Below, in pieces: positions 25,772 through 34,565 of a DNA stretch of 64,000 bases. Below the pieces are notes generated by a model that was not told where the DNA came from, ran no database searches, and saw only the letters and a list, made by a program, of their open reading frames with translations. Made by a program: the position numbers and the translations under genes. Every line of letters begins with the position of its first letter. The stretch's first letter is position 1. The DNA is from Pseudomonas pharyngis (GTDB lineage: Bacteria > Pseudomonadota > Gammaproteobacteria > Pseudomonadales > Pseudomonadaceae): NCBI RefSeq assembly GCF_021602345.1, contig NZ_BQID01000013.1, forward strand, positions 107,041 to 171,040. Reading direction: 5' to 3'.

Positions 25772-25957
25772 ATGAAAATCAATAAAAAATCCATCATCCT
25801 TCCCTCACTATTTTTCGCAATGAGTAGTATCGGGTGCGCAGGCATAGCGTTGGCTAGCCCTGCAAGCACCGAGTTGTCTGTGAAAGAGCAAAAAGTGATT
25901 TATGCAGAGCAATGCCAAGAAAAGGACAAAGTCGACGGTTATTGTCCTCGAAAATAA
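25772..25957 (+). CDS. Small exported hypothetical protein, 61 residues, AT-rich gene
   Basis: Starts MKINKKSIILPSLFFAMSS with AAAGG ten bases upstream. The N-terminus is a signal peptide ending near ALASPAS, or possibly a lipoprotein-like signal at SIGC. The mature part is about 30 residues, with two cysteines (EQC and GYC) near the C-terminus. Base composition is much lower in GC than the rest of the window, a sign of transfer. It is followed by a 13-bp perfect hairpin at 25967-25996. Confidence 0.6.
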   Translation: MKINKKSIILPSLFFAMSSIGCAGIALASPASTELSVKEQKVIYAEQCQEKDKVDGYCPRK

Positions 25958-25966
25958 CGACAGAAG

Positions 25967-25996
25967 AAGAGAAACCGCACTTTTGCGGTTTCTCTT
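25967..25996. terminator. Hairpin between convergent genes (13-bp perfect stem)
   Basis: AAGAGAAACCGCA pairs perfectly with TGCGGTTTCTCTT across loop CTTT. It follows the small exported-protein gene and faces the end of the cupin regulator gene. The U-tract is weak, but stem strength and location fit a terminator. Confidence 0.7.
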
Positions 25997-26037
25997 GAGA
26001 ACTTATTAGATGCACTATGGACTGATAAAATCCGAAC

Positions 26038-26586
26038 TCAAAAATTCGCCGGCGTATTCGCACTAATAATCTCCGCCTCATCCGCCCCAATATTCCGGAA
26101 CTTATGCGGCAGCGTCGTCGGAAAATAATACCCATCCCCCGCACTCAACACGCTCACCTGCCCGTCCACCGTCAACTCCACGGTGCCACGGGTCACCAAC
26201 CCACACTCCTCACCTTCCGCGTGAACAATCGGCTCTTCCCCGGAACTCGCGCCCGGCGCGTATTGCTCGCGCAGCAAGCGCATCTGGCGGCTGGGGACCG
26301 AGGCGCCGATGAGCAGCAGGCGCAGGCCGTGGCGGCCGAGGTCGGGTTGTTCGTTGGCGCGGAAGACGTATTGGTGTTCGCGGGGGGGCTGGTCGAAGGT
26401 GAAGAAGTCGGCCAGGGACATCGGGATGCCTTCGAGCAGCTTTTTCAGTGAGCTGACGGAAGGACTGACACGATTCTGTTCGATCAGGGAGATGGTGGCA
26501 TTGGTCACGCCGCTACGCCGGGCCAGCTCGCGCTGGGAGAGTTTGTAGCTTTCGCGTACTAGTTTGAGTCGAGAACCCGTATCCAT
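26038..26586 (-). CDS. XRE-cupin transcriptional regulator (PuuR/PauR-like), polyamine catabolism
   Basis: A 182-residue repressor with an N-terminal XRE helix-turn-helix (about 5-62: LSQRELARRSGVTNATISLIEQ) and a C-terminal cupin (about 108-178: HAEGEECGLVTRGTVELTVDG and YYFPTTLPHKFRN). This architecture is that of PuuR in E. coli and PauR in P. aeruginosa, which repress gamma-glutamylated polyamine catabolism until polyamines accumulate. Position next to the FAD oxidoreductase and aldehyde dehydrogenase genes supports that role. Confidence 0.85.
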   Translation of the reverse strand: MDTGSRLKLVRESYKLSQRELARRSGVTNATISLIEQNRVSPSVSSLKKLLEGIPMSLADFFTFDQPPREHQYVFRANEQPDLGRHGLRLLLIGASVPSRQMRLLREQYAPGASSGEEPIVHAEGEECGLVTRGTVELTVDGQVSVLSAGDGYYFPTTLPHKFRNIGADEAEIISANTPANF

Positions 26587-26745
26587 GACAGCCTTATGTG
26601 AGAACGACTTAAGGGCGATGGGGGTGGGTGGCGGGTGCCGCGCAAGGCGCGCGGATCACGTTGCTCCCGTGTCCCGGAACCGTGAAAGGCGGCTATTAAA
26701 TCACGTTTGTCGGTGTTGCTCAGCAGGTTCGATGGACGGCACATG

Positions 26746-26783
26746 AAAAAGCCGGCGACGCCCTTTTTGGGGGCGCCACCGGC
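26746..26783 (-). terminator. Terminator of the minus-strand polyamine-oxidase transcript
   Basis: A near-perfect stem (26751-26763 against 26771-26783, 11 of 13 pairs) is followed on the minus strand by five U (AAAAA at 26746-26750). It lies eight bases after the oxidoreductase stop codon and insulates the cupin regulator gene downstream. Confidence 0.75.
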
Positions 26784-26791
26784 GAGGTTAA

Positions 26792-28075
26792 TCAGATGCC
26801 GAAACGGTCGCGCAGCGAGTAGTACACTGCGCCGAGAGCGGTCAGCGGCGCGGAGAAGGTGCGGCCGCCAAGCATCGGCATGTGTGGCAGGGAAGCAAAG
26901 GCGTCGAAGCGTTCGGCATCACCGCGGATCATTTCCGAGATCAGTTTGCCGGCCAGGTGCGAGCAGGTGACGCCGTGGCCGCTGTAGCCCTGCATGTAGT
27001 AGGCGTTTTTCTCGATGCGGCCGAATTGCGGCATGCGTGACATGGTCAGCAGGAAGTTGCCGGTCCAGCGGTAGTCGATTTTCACGTCCTTGAGCTGCGG
27101 GAAGGTCTTGAGGATCTTCGGGCGGATCAGGGTTTCGATGTCGTCCGGTTCACGGGCGCCGTAGACCACGCCGCCGCCGTAGAGCAGACGGTTGTCGGCG
27201 GTCAGACGGTAGTAGTCGAGCAGGTAGTTGCAGTCTTCGACGCAGTAGTTGTTGGTGATCAGGCTGCGTGCCTGTTTCTCGGTCAACGGTTCGGTGACGC
27301 AGATCTGCGAGCCGCACGGCATGCTCTTGGCGGTCACACGGTTGTCGAGGCCTTGCGGCAGGTAGGCGTTGCCGGCGATCAGCAGGTACTTGGCGCGGAC
27401 CTGGCCTTTGGCGGTGCGTACGACGTTGGGCTCGCCGTATTTGATTTCCACCGCAGCGGACTGCTCGTAGATCTTGCCGCCCAGACGCACGATGGCGGCG
27501 GCTTCACCGAGAGCCAGGTTCAGCGGGTGGATGTGGCCGCCCTGCATGTCCAGCAGGCCACCGACGTAGGCGTCGGAGCCGACTTCGCGGCGGATGTCCG
27601 CAGCGTCGAGCATCTTCAGGTTTTTATTGCCGTAACGTTCCCAGCTACGTTTTTGCTCGGCGAGGCCCTTGAGCTGTTTGTTGTTCATCGCCGCGAAAAT
27701 ACCGCCCGGGCGGTAGTCGCACTTGATGTCGTATTCCTTGATGCGCGAACGGATGATGTCGGCGCCTTCGAAGATCATGCTGCCGAGGATTTCGGCGGTC
27801 TTGTCGCCGTAACGCTCTTCGATCACGTCGACGTCGCGGCTGTAGGAGTTGACCAGTTGGCCGCCGTTGCGACCGCTGGCGCCATAGCCGACTTTCGCCG
27901 CTTCCAGCACCGTCACCTTGTAGCCGGCTTCGGTCAGGAACAGCGCCGAGGACAGCCCGGTATAGCCGGCGCCGATGATGCAGACATCGCAGTCCACCGA
28001 CTCTTCAAGCGTCGGGAAGTCGATGACTTCGTTGCGGGTGGCGGCGTAATAACTGTTGACGTGTTGTTGTTTCAT
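26792..28075 (-). CDS. FAD-dependent oxidoreductase, probable gamma-glutamylpolyamine oxidase (PuuB/PauB-like, second copy)
   Basis: A 427-residue DAO-family flavoprotein that oxidises gamma-glutamylated amines to gamma-glutamyl-aminoaldehydes. The FAD motif GAGYTG is at 35-40, ASGRNGGQL follows, and the C-terminal segment YYMQGYSGHGVTCSHLAGK matches the first copy (12709-13992). The start MKQQHVNSYYAATRN was chosen because CGGAGAACAATA precedes it and the N-terminus aligns with that copy; the open frame extends 63 codons further without homology. The aldehyde dehydrogenase gene of the next step lies 53 bp upstream on the same strand, with a hairpin in between. Confidence 0.9.
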   Translation of the reverse strand: MKQQHVNSYYAATRNEVIDFPTLEESVDCDVCIIGAGYTGLSSALFLTEAGYKVTVLEAAKVGYGASGRNGGQLVNSYSRDVDVIEERYGDKTAEILGSMIFEGADIIRSRIKEYDIKCDYRPGGIFAAMNNKQLKGLAEQKRSWERYGNKNLKMLDAADIRREVGSDAYVGGLLDMQGGHIHPLNLALGEAAAIVRLGGKIYEQSAAVEIKYGEPNVVRTAKGQVRAKYLLIAGNAYLPQGLDNRVTAKSMPCGSQICVTEPLTEKQARSLITNNYCVEDCNYLLDYYRLTADNRLLYGGGVVYGAREPDDIETLIRPKILKTFPQLKDVKIDYRWTGNFLLTMSRMPQFGRIEKNAYYMQGYSGHGVTCSHLAGKLISEMIRGDAERFDAFASLPHMPMLGGRTFSAPLTALGAVYYSLRDRFGI

Positions 28076-28089
28076 TATTGTTCTCCGAG

Positions 28090-28112
28090 GGACGCCGGAA
28101 AAACCGGCGTCC
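28090..28112 (-). promoter_or_regulatory. Intercistronic hairpin between aldehyde dehydrogenase and oxidoreductase genes
   Basis: A perfect 9-bp stem GGACGCCGG/CCGGCGTCC around an A5 loop (U5 on the transcript) lies 15 bp before the oxidoreductase start. There is no U-tract after it in the transcript, so RNA stabilisation, processing or control of the ribosome site (CCTCGGAGAAC) is more likely than termination. Confidence 0.5.
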
Positions 28113-28128
28113 ACCGTTGTAAATAGAA

Positions 28129-29619
28129 TTAGAGCTTGATCCAGGTCGCTTTCAGCTCGGTGTACTTGTCGAACGCGTGCAGCGATTTGTCGCGACCGTT
28201 GCCCGACTGCTTGAAGCCACCGAATGGCGCAGTCATGTCGCCGCCGTCGTACTGGTTGACCCACACGCTGCCGGCGCGCAGGCCACGGGCGAAGGTGTGG
28301 GCCTTGCTCAGGTTGCTGGTCCAGACCCCGGCGGCGAGGCCGAAGATGCTGTCGTTGGCGATGTGCAGCGCTTCTTCAACGGTGTCGAAGGTGATCAGCG
28401 ACAGCACCGGGCCGAAGATTTCTTCCTTGGCGATGGTCATGGCGTTGGTCACGCCGTCGAAAATCGTCGGTTCGATGTAGGTGCCGCCGGTTTCTTCGAG
28501 GGTGCGGCGGCCGCCGGCGATCAGCTCGGCGCCCTGCTCCCGGCCGATGCTGATGTAGCGCAGCACGTTGTCCAGTTGACGCTGATCGACCACTGCGCCG
28601 ACGGTGGTCGCCGGATCCAGGGCGTGCCCCGGTTTCCACGCTTGCAGCGCTTCCACCAGCAGCGGGATGAATTGCTCGCGGATCGAACGCTCCACCAGCA
28701 GGCGCGAGCCGGCGGTGCAGACTTCGCCCTGGTTGAACGCAATGGCGCCGGCCGCCGCTTGTGCTGCCGCGCGCAGGTCCGGTGCGTCGGCAAACACCAC
28801 GTTCGGGCTCTTGCCCCCTGCTTCGAGCCAGACGCGTTTCATGTTGCTTTGGCCTGCATAAATCATCAGTTGCTTGGCAATCGCCGTGGAGCCGGTGAAG
28901 GCCAGCACGTCGACGTCCATGTGCAGCGCCAGCGCCTTGCCGACGGTGTGGCCGAAGCCTGGCAGGACGTTGAACACGCCTTTCGGAATGCCCGCGTCCA
29001 GCGCCAGTTGCGCGATGCGGATCGCGGTCAGCGGGGATTTTTCCGAAGGTTTGAGGATGAACGAGTTACCCGCCGCCAGCGCCGGGGCGAATTTCCAGCT
29101 GGCCATGATCAGCGGGAAGTTCCACGGCACGATCGCAGCAACCACGCCGGACGGCTCGCGGGTTACCAGGCCGAGTTGATCGTGCGGAGTAGCAGCGACT
29201 TCGTCGTAGATCTTGTCGATGGCCTCGGCGCTCCAGCGGATCGCGTTGGCGGTCGCCGGGATGTCGATGCTCATCGAGTCGCTGATCGGTTTGCCCATGT
29301 CGAGGGTTTCGAGCAGCGCCAGTTCTTCCTGGTGTTGCAGGATCAGGTCGGCGAAGCGGATCAGGATGCGCTTGCGTTCGGCCGGGGCCTTGTTCGCCCA
29401 CACGCCGGAATTGAAGGATTGGCGCGCGGCTTCGACGGCGAGGTTGGCATCGGCTTCATCGGTGCTGGCGACGGAGGCCAGAAAACGGCCGTCGACGGGG
29501 CTCAGGCATTCGAAGGTTTCGCCGCTGATGGCCGGGCGATATTCGCCGTTGATGAAGGCACGGGATTCGAGGGTCAGGGACTGGAAGCGTTGTTCCCAGT
29601 CGTTGCGGGTCGTTGTCAT
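28129..29619 (-). CDS. Aldehyde dehydrogenase (PuuC/PauC-like, gamma-glutamyl-aminoaldehyde dehydrogenase)
   Basis: A 496-residue NAD(P)-dependent aldehyde dehydrogenase. Catalytic residues are visible: N167 (PWNFPL), E266 (LEAGGKSPN) and nucleophile C301 (GEVCTAG), plus the Rossmann FTGSTAIAK segment at 241-249. In the polyamine pathway this enzyme turns gamma-glutamyl-gamma-aminobutyraldehyde into gamma-glutamyl-GABA, and its neighbours encode the steps before and after. Usual family length; no oddities seen. Confidence 0.92.
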   Translation of the reverse strand: MTTTRNDWEQRFQSLTLESRAFINGEYRPAISGETFECLSPVDGRFLASVASTDEADANLAVEAARQSFNSGVWANKAPAERKRILIRFADLILQHQEELALLETLDMGKPISDSMSIDIPATANAIRWSAEAIDKIYDEVAATPHDQLGLVTREPSGVVAAIVPWNFPLIMASWKFAPALAAGNSFILKPSEKSPLTAIRIAQLALDAGIPKGVFNVLPGFGHTVGKALALHMDVDVLAFTGSTAIAKQLMIYAGQSNMKRVWLEAGGKSPNVVFADAPDLRAAAQAAAGAIAFNQGEVCTAGSRLLVERSIREQFIPLLVEALQAWKPGHALDPATTVGAVVDQRQLDNVLRYISIGREQGAELIAGGRRTLEETGGTYIEPTIFDGVTNAMTIAKEEIFGPVLSLITFDTVEEALHIANDSIFGLAAGVWTSNLSKAHTFARGLRAGSVWVNQYDGGDMTAPFGGFKQSGNGRDKSLHAFDKYTELKATWIKL

Positions 29620-29681
29620 GGTGGTGGCTCGACGCGGGGGAATTTGGGGGTGTCTGGGTGTGTGTCCGGCTTGAGATGGCT

Positions 29682-29860
29682 GCCCTCACCCTAGCCCTCT
29701 CCCAGAGGTAGAGGGGACCGACCGAAGTGTCTCGGGAGATGCACCGACGTGAACGACCGAGTCGAATATGGATTCGGTAAAAATCGTTCAGGTCGACGGA
29801 TTTCTAGAGCATCCCCGGGTCAGTCCCCTCTCCCCTTGGGAGAGGGTTAGGGTGAGGGGC
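29682..29860. repeat. MITE-like repeat, copy B (179 bp), inverted relative to copy A
   Basis: The left end begins GCCCTCACCCTAGCCCTCTC (29682) and the right end (29838-29860) is its near-perfect reverse complement (GGGAGAGGGTTAGGGTGAGG...). The interior aligns with the reverse complement of copy A at 9114-9355: GACCGACCGAAGTGTCT here against GGCCGACCGAGGTGTCT there. Copy B is about 60 bp shorter and lacks the duplicated TGAATCCGGATGCC word. It fills the gap between the ligase and aldehyde dehydrogenase genes. Confidence 0.85.
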
Positions 29861-29871
29861 TTTTGAAGGCC

Positions 29872-31248
29872 TCACACCGTATGCAGATACCAGTTGTACT
29901 CAAGGTCAGAGATCGAGTTTTCGAACTCGGCCAGCTCGCTTTCCTTGCACGCGACGAACACGTCGATGTACATCGGATCGATGTAGCGGGCCATGACTTC
30001 GCTGTCGTCCAGCTCACGCAGGGCGTCGCGCAGGTTGTTCGGCAGGCTCTGTTCGTTCTGCTCGTAGCTGTTGCCTTCGACTGGAGCGCCCGGCTCGATT
30101 TCGTTGGTCAGGCCGTGGTGGATACCGGCCAAAACGGAAGCCATCAGCAGGTACGGGTTGGCGTCGGCACCGGCGACACGGTGCTCGATGCGCACGGCAT
30201 CCGGCGAACCGGTCGGCACGCGGACGGCCACGGTGCGGTTGTCGATGCCCCAGCTCGGCGAGTTCGGCACGTAGAACTGCGCGCCGAAGCGGCGGTACGA
30301 GTTGACGTTCGGGCAGAGGAAAGCCATTTGCGCAGGCAGGGTCTCCAGCACACCGCCGATCGCGTGGCGTAGCGCGGCGTTCTGCTCGGGATCCTCGCTG
30401 GCGAAGATGTTGTTGCCTTCTTTGTCCAGGATCGAAATGTGCACGTGCAGACCGTTGCCCGCCTGGCCCGGATACGGCTTGGCCATGAAGGTGGTGTCCA
30501 TCTCGTGGTCGTAGGCGATGTTCTTCACCAGACGCTTGAGCAGGACGGCGTAGTCGCAGGCCTTGATCGGGTCGGACACGTGGTGCAGGTTGACTTCGAA
30601 TTGCGCCGGGGCGCTTTCCTTGACGATGGCGTCGGCAGGAATGCCCTGCTCCTTCGCGCCTTCGAGGATGTCTTGCAGGCAGTCGACGTACTCGTCGAGG
30701 TCGTCGATCAGGTAGACCTGGGTCGACACCGGACGCTTGCCAGAAACCGGCGAACGCGGCGATTGCGGACGGCCGTTCACGTTGTCCTGGTCGATCAGGT
30801 AGAACTCGAGTTCGAACGCGGCGCAGATGGTCAGGCCCAGTGCGTCGAACTTGCGCACCACGTTGGCCAGCACTTCACGCGGGTCGGCAAAGAACGGCTC
30901 GCCTTCCAGTTCGTGCATGGTCATCAGCAGTTGCGCGGTCGGACGCTTCTGCCAGGGCTCGATGCTCAGGGTGCCGGGGATCGGGTAGCAGATGCGGTCG
31001 GCGTCGCCGATGTCCAGGCCCAGGCCGGTGCTTTCCACCGTGGAGCCATTGATGTCGAGGGCAAAGAGCGAGGCCGGCAGGTTGATGCCTTTCTCGTAAA
31101 CCTTGTGAAGACTGGTGCGCTCGATGCGCTTGCCGCGCACCACACCGTTCATGTCTGCAATCAGAAGGTCTACGTACAAAACCTCAGGATGTTTCTTAAG
31201 GAATGCGTTTGCTTCGTTGAGTTGAACGGCACGCAGAGGGACCGACAT
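29872..31248 (-). CDS. Glutamine synthetase family protein, probable gamma-glutamylpolyamine synthetase (second copy, SpuI/PauA-like)
   Basis: A 458-residue GS-fold ligase starting the gamma-glutamylation route. Motifs: FELEFYLID, VKESAPAQFEVNLHH, KPYPGQAGNGLHVHISI and NRTVAVRVPTGSPDAVRIEHRVAGADANPYL. It is divergent from the gamma-glutamyl-GABA hydrolase gene, the same arrangement I recall for spuI and spuA in P. aeruginosa. The 282-bp AT-rich divergent region (31249-31530) should hold both promoters and the PauR-type operators. It and the ligase at 11201 are clear paralogues with differing substrate-side loops. Confidence 0.9.
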   Translation of the reverse strand: MSVPLRAVQLNEANAFLKKHPEVLYVDLLIADMNGVVRGKRIERTSLHKVYEKGINLPASLFALDINGSTVESTGLGLDIGDADRICYPIPGTLSIEPWQKRPTAQLLMTMHELEGEPFFADPREVLANVVRKFDALGLTICAAFELEFYLIDQDNVNGRPQSPRSPVSGKRPVSTQVYLIDDLDEYVDCLQDILEGAKEQGIPADAIVKESAPAQFEVNLHHVSDPIKACDYAVLLKRLVKNIAYDHEMDTTFMAKPYPGQAGNGLHVHISILDKEGNNIFASEDPEQNAALRHAIGGVLETLPAQMAFLCPNVNSYRRFGAQFYVPNSPSWGIDNRTVAVRVPTGSPDAVRIEHRVAGADANPYLLMASVLAGIHHGLTNEIEPGAPVEGNSYEQNEQSLPNNLRDALRELDDSEVMARYIDPMYIDVFVACKESELAEFENSISDLEYNWYLHTV

Positions 31249-31530
31249 GATGCACCTATTTAGCTGTTAATTATTATGTTCACTGCTGTTTCGCGGAGCC
31301 AGTCAACCCGAACGGCAAAGTGAAGTCAATAGCGAACACAGGGCCGCTCAGCGTTTATTTTTCGGGCTTTTTTTAACACTCACGTGCCAATGGCGGCACC
31401 AGAGGCCCGTGAATCATGAAGATTTGATGAACGGCGTTTAGAATTTTTTACATGGGAGTTGTTAATTAAAATCAACGACGCTAAGCTCCGGAAAAGCTCG
31501 TTCAAGTGTCAAACTTCGAGGTGAATAAAA

Positions 31531-32292
31531 ATGGCATTCAAGCCATTGATCGGCGTTACTGCGTGCGTCAAACAGATTGGCCTGCACCCCTATCACATCA
31601 GCGGCGACAAGTACGTTCGCGCTGTCAGCGTTGCGGCGCTGGGGTTGCCCGTCGTCATTCCTTCCCTTGGCAAACTGACTGAAATCGAAGACCTGCTGGG
31701 TCAGCTCGACGGTCTGTTGCTGACCGGCTCGCCGTCCAATGTGGAACCCTTCCACTATCAGGGCCCGGACAGCGCTCCCGGCACGGATCACGATCCGGCG
31801 CGGGATGCCACTACCCTTCCTCTATTACGTGCAGCCATCGCGGCGGGCGTTCCGGTACTCGGCATTTGCCGCGGCTTTCAGGAAATGAACGTGGCGTTCG
31901 GCGGCAGCCTGCACCAGAAGGTGCATGAACTGCCGGGCATGCTCGATCACCGCGAAGCCGACAGCCCGGACGTCGCCGTGCAATACGCCCCGGCCCACGC
32001 CGTGAAGGTATTGCCGGGTGGCGTGTTCGAAGCGCTGGAGCTGCCGGGTGAATTCCAGGTCAACTCGATTCACAGTCAGGGCATCGACCGCCTCGCGCCC
32101 GGCCTGCGCGCCGAAGCCGTGGCGCCGGATGGCCTGATCGAGGCGGTCTCGGTGGAGCACAGCCCGACCTTCGCCCTCGGCGTGCAATGGCACCCGGAAT
32201 GGCAAGTGCTGGACAACCCGAACTACCTGCGGATTTTCCAGGCGTTCGGCGAGGCCTGCCGCCAGCGTGCGGCGCGACGCAACCAGCGCTGA
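31531..32292 (+). CDS. Gamma-glutamyl-gamma-aminobutyrate hydrolase (PuuD/SpuA/PauD-like)
   Basis: A 253-residue class-I glutamine-amidotransferase-fold hydrolase that releases GABA and glutamate from gamma-glutamyl-GABA, the last step of the pathway. The catalytic triad is visible: nucleophile C113 in GICRGFQEMN, and the C-terminal GVQWHPEW His/Glu pair (about 227-234). A GAGGTGA ribosome site precedes the ATG at 31531. It lies upstream of the polyamine ABC operon, and together with the divergent ligase forms the core of the island. Confidence 0.92.
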   Translation: MAFKPLIGVTACVKQIGLHPYHISGDKYVRAVSVAALGLPVVIPSLGKLTEIEDLLGQLDGLLLTGSPSNVEPFHYQGPDSAPGTDHDPARDATTLPLLRAAIAAGVPVLGICRGFQEMNVAFGGSLHQKVHELPGMLDHREADSPDVAVQYAPAHAVKVLPGGVFEALELPGEFQVNSIHSQGIDRLAPGLRAEAVAPDGLIEAVSVEHSPTFALGVQWHPEWQVLDNPNYLRIFQAFGEACRQRAARRNQR

Positions 32293-32434
32293 CACCACCC
32301 AACGATTGCAAAACCATTTACTGCCCCCGCGGGGTCGGCGGCTGCGCGCTTGCGCATCCGTCATCCGCGATCAGCAACACACCGCGAAAACAAAAAGCAC
32401 CACCCGGCAGCCAGGACGGCGGCGCCGAACAACC

Positions 32435-32451
32435 CGCACGGTGCGGGTCTG
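32435..32451. promoter_or_regulatory. Palindrome ACCCGCAC-G-GTGCGGGT upstream of the polyamine ABC operon
   Basis: A perfect 8+1+8 palindrome 61 bp before the potA-like start. The one-base centre is too tight for a full RNA hairpin, which makes a protein-binding dyad or a shorter six-pair hairpin more likely. No regulator can be assigned. Confidence 0.35.
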
Positions 32452-32511
32452 CAATCCACTCTTAAGCCAGGCCGCGTTGGCCCGGCGACTGAAACCTGTT
32501 GGGAGTTTCAC

Positions 32512-33654
32512 ATGGCAAACGCCTCCAGCACTTACAGGAAGGCTCTTGAAGGTCATCAGCAACCGAAAAAGGTTCTGGTGAAGGTCGATCGAGTCACCAA
32601 GAAGTTCGACGAAACCACGGCGGTGGACGATGTGTCCCTGGAGATCCATCAGGGCGAAATCTTCGCCCTGCTCGGAGGCTCCGGCTCCGGCAAATCAACC
32701 CTGCTGCGCATGCTCGCAGGTTTCGAACGGCCGACTGAAGGACGCATTCTGCTCGACGGTGTCGACATCACCGACATGCCGCCGTACGAGCGGCCGATCA
32801 ACATGATGTTCCAGTCCTACGCCCTGTTCCCGCACATGACTGTCGCGCAGAACATCGCCTTCGGCCTCAAGCAGGACCGTTTGCCGGCCAGCGAAATCGA
32901 CGCCCGCGTCGAAGAAATGCTGCGCCTCGTCCACATGACCCAATACGCCAAACGTCGTCCGCATCAACTGTCCGGCGGCCAGCGTCAGCGCGTGGCCCTC
33001 GCCCGCTCACTGGCCAAGCGGCCGAAGCTGTTGCTGCTCGACGAACCGATGGGCGCGCTGGATAAAAAACTGCGTTCGCAGATGCAGCTGGAACTGGTGG
33101 AAATCATCGAGCGCGTCGGCGTGACCTGCGTGATGGTGACCCACGACCAGGAAGAGGCCATGACCATGGCCGAGCGCATCGCGATCATGCACCTGGGCTG
33201 GATCGCCCAGATCGGCAGCCCGGTCGACATCTATGAAGCGCCGGTCAGCCGCATGGTCTGCGAATTCATCGGCAACGTGAACGCCTTTGACGGCACCGTG
33301 GTCGAGGACCTCGAAGGTCACGCGATCATTCACAGCCCGGACTTGCAGCAAAAGATCTACGTCGGTCATGGCGTCAGCACTTCGGTGCAGGACAAGTCGA
33401 TCACCTACGCGATCCGTCCGGAAAAAATGCTCGTCAGCACAATCAAGCCAGAGACCCGCTACAACTGGTCCGAAGGCAAGGTGCATGACATCGCCTACCT
33501 CGGCGGCCACTCGGTGTTCTACGTCGAACTGCCGAGCGGCAAGATCGTCCAGTCGTTCATGGCCAACGCCGAACGCCGTGGCGCGCGGCCGACCTGGGAC
33601 GACAAGGTCTACGTCTGGTGGGAAGACGACAGCGGCGTGGTACTGCGCTCATGA
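32512..33654 (+). CDS. potA: Polyamine ABC transporter ATP-binding protein (PotA/PotG/SpuF)
   Basis: A 380-residue ATPase that powers putrescine/spermidine import. Walker A GGSGSGKST (about 61-69), Q-loop FQSYALFPHM, signature LSGGQRQRVALARSL, Walker B LLLLDEPMGALD and H-loop MVTHDQEEAMTMAE are all intact, followed by a C-terminal TOBE regulatory domain. GGGAG precedes the ATG at 32512; a longer open frame upstream lacks homology. It overlaps the first permease gene as ATGA and leads a four-gene operon. Confidence 0.94.
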   Translation: MANASSTYRKALEGHQQPKKVLVKVDRVTKKFDETTAVDDVSLEIHQGEIFALLGGSGSGKSTLLRMLAGFERPTEGRILLDGVDITDMPPYERPINMMFQSYALFPHMTVAQNIAFGLKQDRLPASEIDARVEEMLRLVHMTQYAKRRPHQLSGGQRQRVALARSLAKRPKLLLLDEPMGALDKKLRSQMQLELVEIIERVGVTCVMVTHDQEEAMTMAERIAIMHLGWIAQIGSPVDIYEAPVSRMVCEFIGNVNAFDGTVVEDLEGHAIIHSPDLQQKIYVGHGVSTSVQDKSITYAIRPEKMLVSTIKPETRYNWSEGKVHDIAYLGGHSVFYVELPSGKIVQSFMANAERRGARPTWDDKVYVWWEDDSGVVLRS

Positions 33655-34565
33655 GAACCTTCAATCAGCAATTCCTGCGCCTGGTGCCCAGCGGGCGAAA
33701 GTTCGTCATCGGCATCCCGTTCATCTGGCTGTTCCTGTTCTTCATGCTGCCGTTCTTCCTGGTGATGAAGATCAGTTTCTCGGAAGCCGCGCTGTCGATC
33801 CCGCCGTACTCGGAGATTTACACCTACGCCGAACAGAAATTCCAGCTGTTCCTGAACATCGGCAACTACACCCTGCTCGGCGAAGACGAGCTGTACCTGT
33901 CGGCGTATCTCGGTTCGCTGAAGGTGGCGTTGCTCAGTACGCTGATGTGTCTGGTGATCGGTTTCCCGATGGCCTACGCGATAACCAAGACCGGCAAGGA
34001 AACGCAAAACGTCCTGCTGCTGTTGATCATGATGCCGACCTGGACCGCAATCCTGATCCGCGTGTATGCGTGGATGGGCATCCTCAGCAACAACGGTCTG
34101 CTCAACGCGTTCCTGATGTGGACCGGGCTCACCGATCACCCGATCGAGATCCTCAACACCAACACGGCTGTGTATATCGGTGTGGTCTACGCCTACCTGC
34201 CATTCATGGTGCTGCCGCTCTACGCCAACCTGGTGAAGCACGACGGCAGCCTGCTGGAAGCCGCGCAGGATCTGGGTTCGAGCAACTTCAACAACTTCTG
34301 GAAAATCACCGTGCCGCTGGCCAAGAACGGCATCATCGCCGGCTGCATGCTGGTGTTCATTCCGGTGGTGGGCGAGTTCGTGATTCCGGAACTGCTGGGT
34401 GGCCCTGAGACCCTGATGATCGGTCGCGTGCTGTGGCAAGAGTTCTTCAATAACCGCGACTGGCCGGTGGCGTCCGCCCTGGCGGTGGTGATGCTGTTGA
34501 TCCTGATAGTGCCGATTCTGCTGTTCAACCGCAGCCAGGCCAAAGAGATGGAGGCACGGGGATGA
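33651..34565 (+). CDS. Polyamine ABC transporter permease (PotB/PotH/SpuG)
   Basis: A 304-residue inner-membrane permease with about six helices. The EAA loop that docks on the ATPase reads EAAQDLGSSNFNNFWKITVPL (about 202-222). The start MRTFNQQFLRLVPSGRK is fixed by the ATGA overlap with the ATPase gene, and its own stop overlaps the next permease start. It pairs with the SpuH-like permease as a heterodimer. Confidence 0.93.
   Translation: MRTFNQQFLRLVPSGRKFVIGIPFIWLFLFFMLPFFLVMKISFSEAALSIPPYSEIYTYAEQKFQLFLNIGNYTLLGEDELYLSAYLGSLKVALLSTLMCLVIGFPMAYAITKTGKETQNVLLLLIMMPTWTAILIRVYAWMGILSNNGLLNAFLMWTGLTDHPIEILNTNTAVYIGVVYAYLPFMVLPLYANLVKHDGSLLEAAQDLGSSNFNNFWKITVPLAKNGIIAGCMLVFIPVVGEFVIPELLGGPETLMIGRVLWQEFFNNRDWPVASALAVVMLLILIVPILLFNRSQAKEMEARG

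Noticed and set aside
28177-29694. Open frame of ~505 codons opposite the aldehyde dehydrogenase gene
   Set aside because: Antisense shadow: the dehydrogenase catalytic residues are all on the minus strand.
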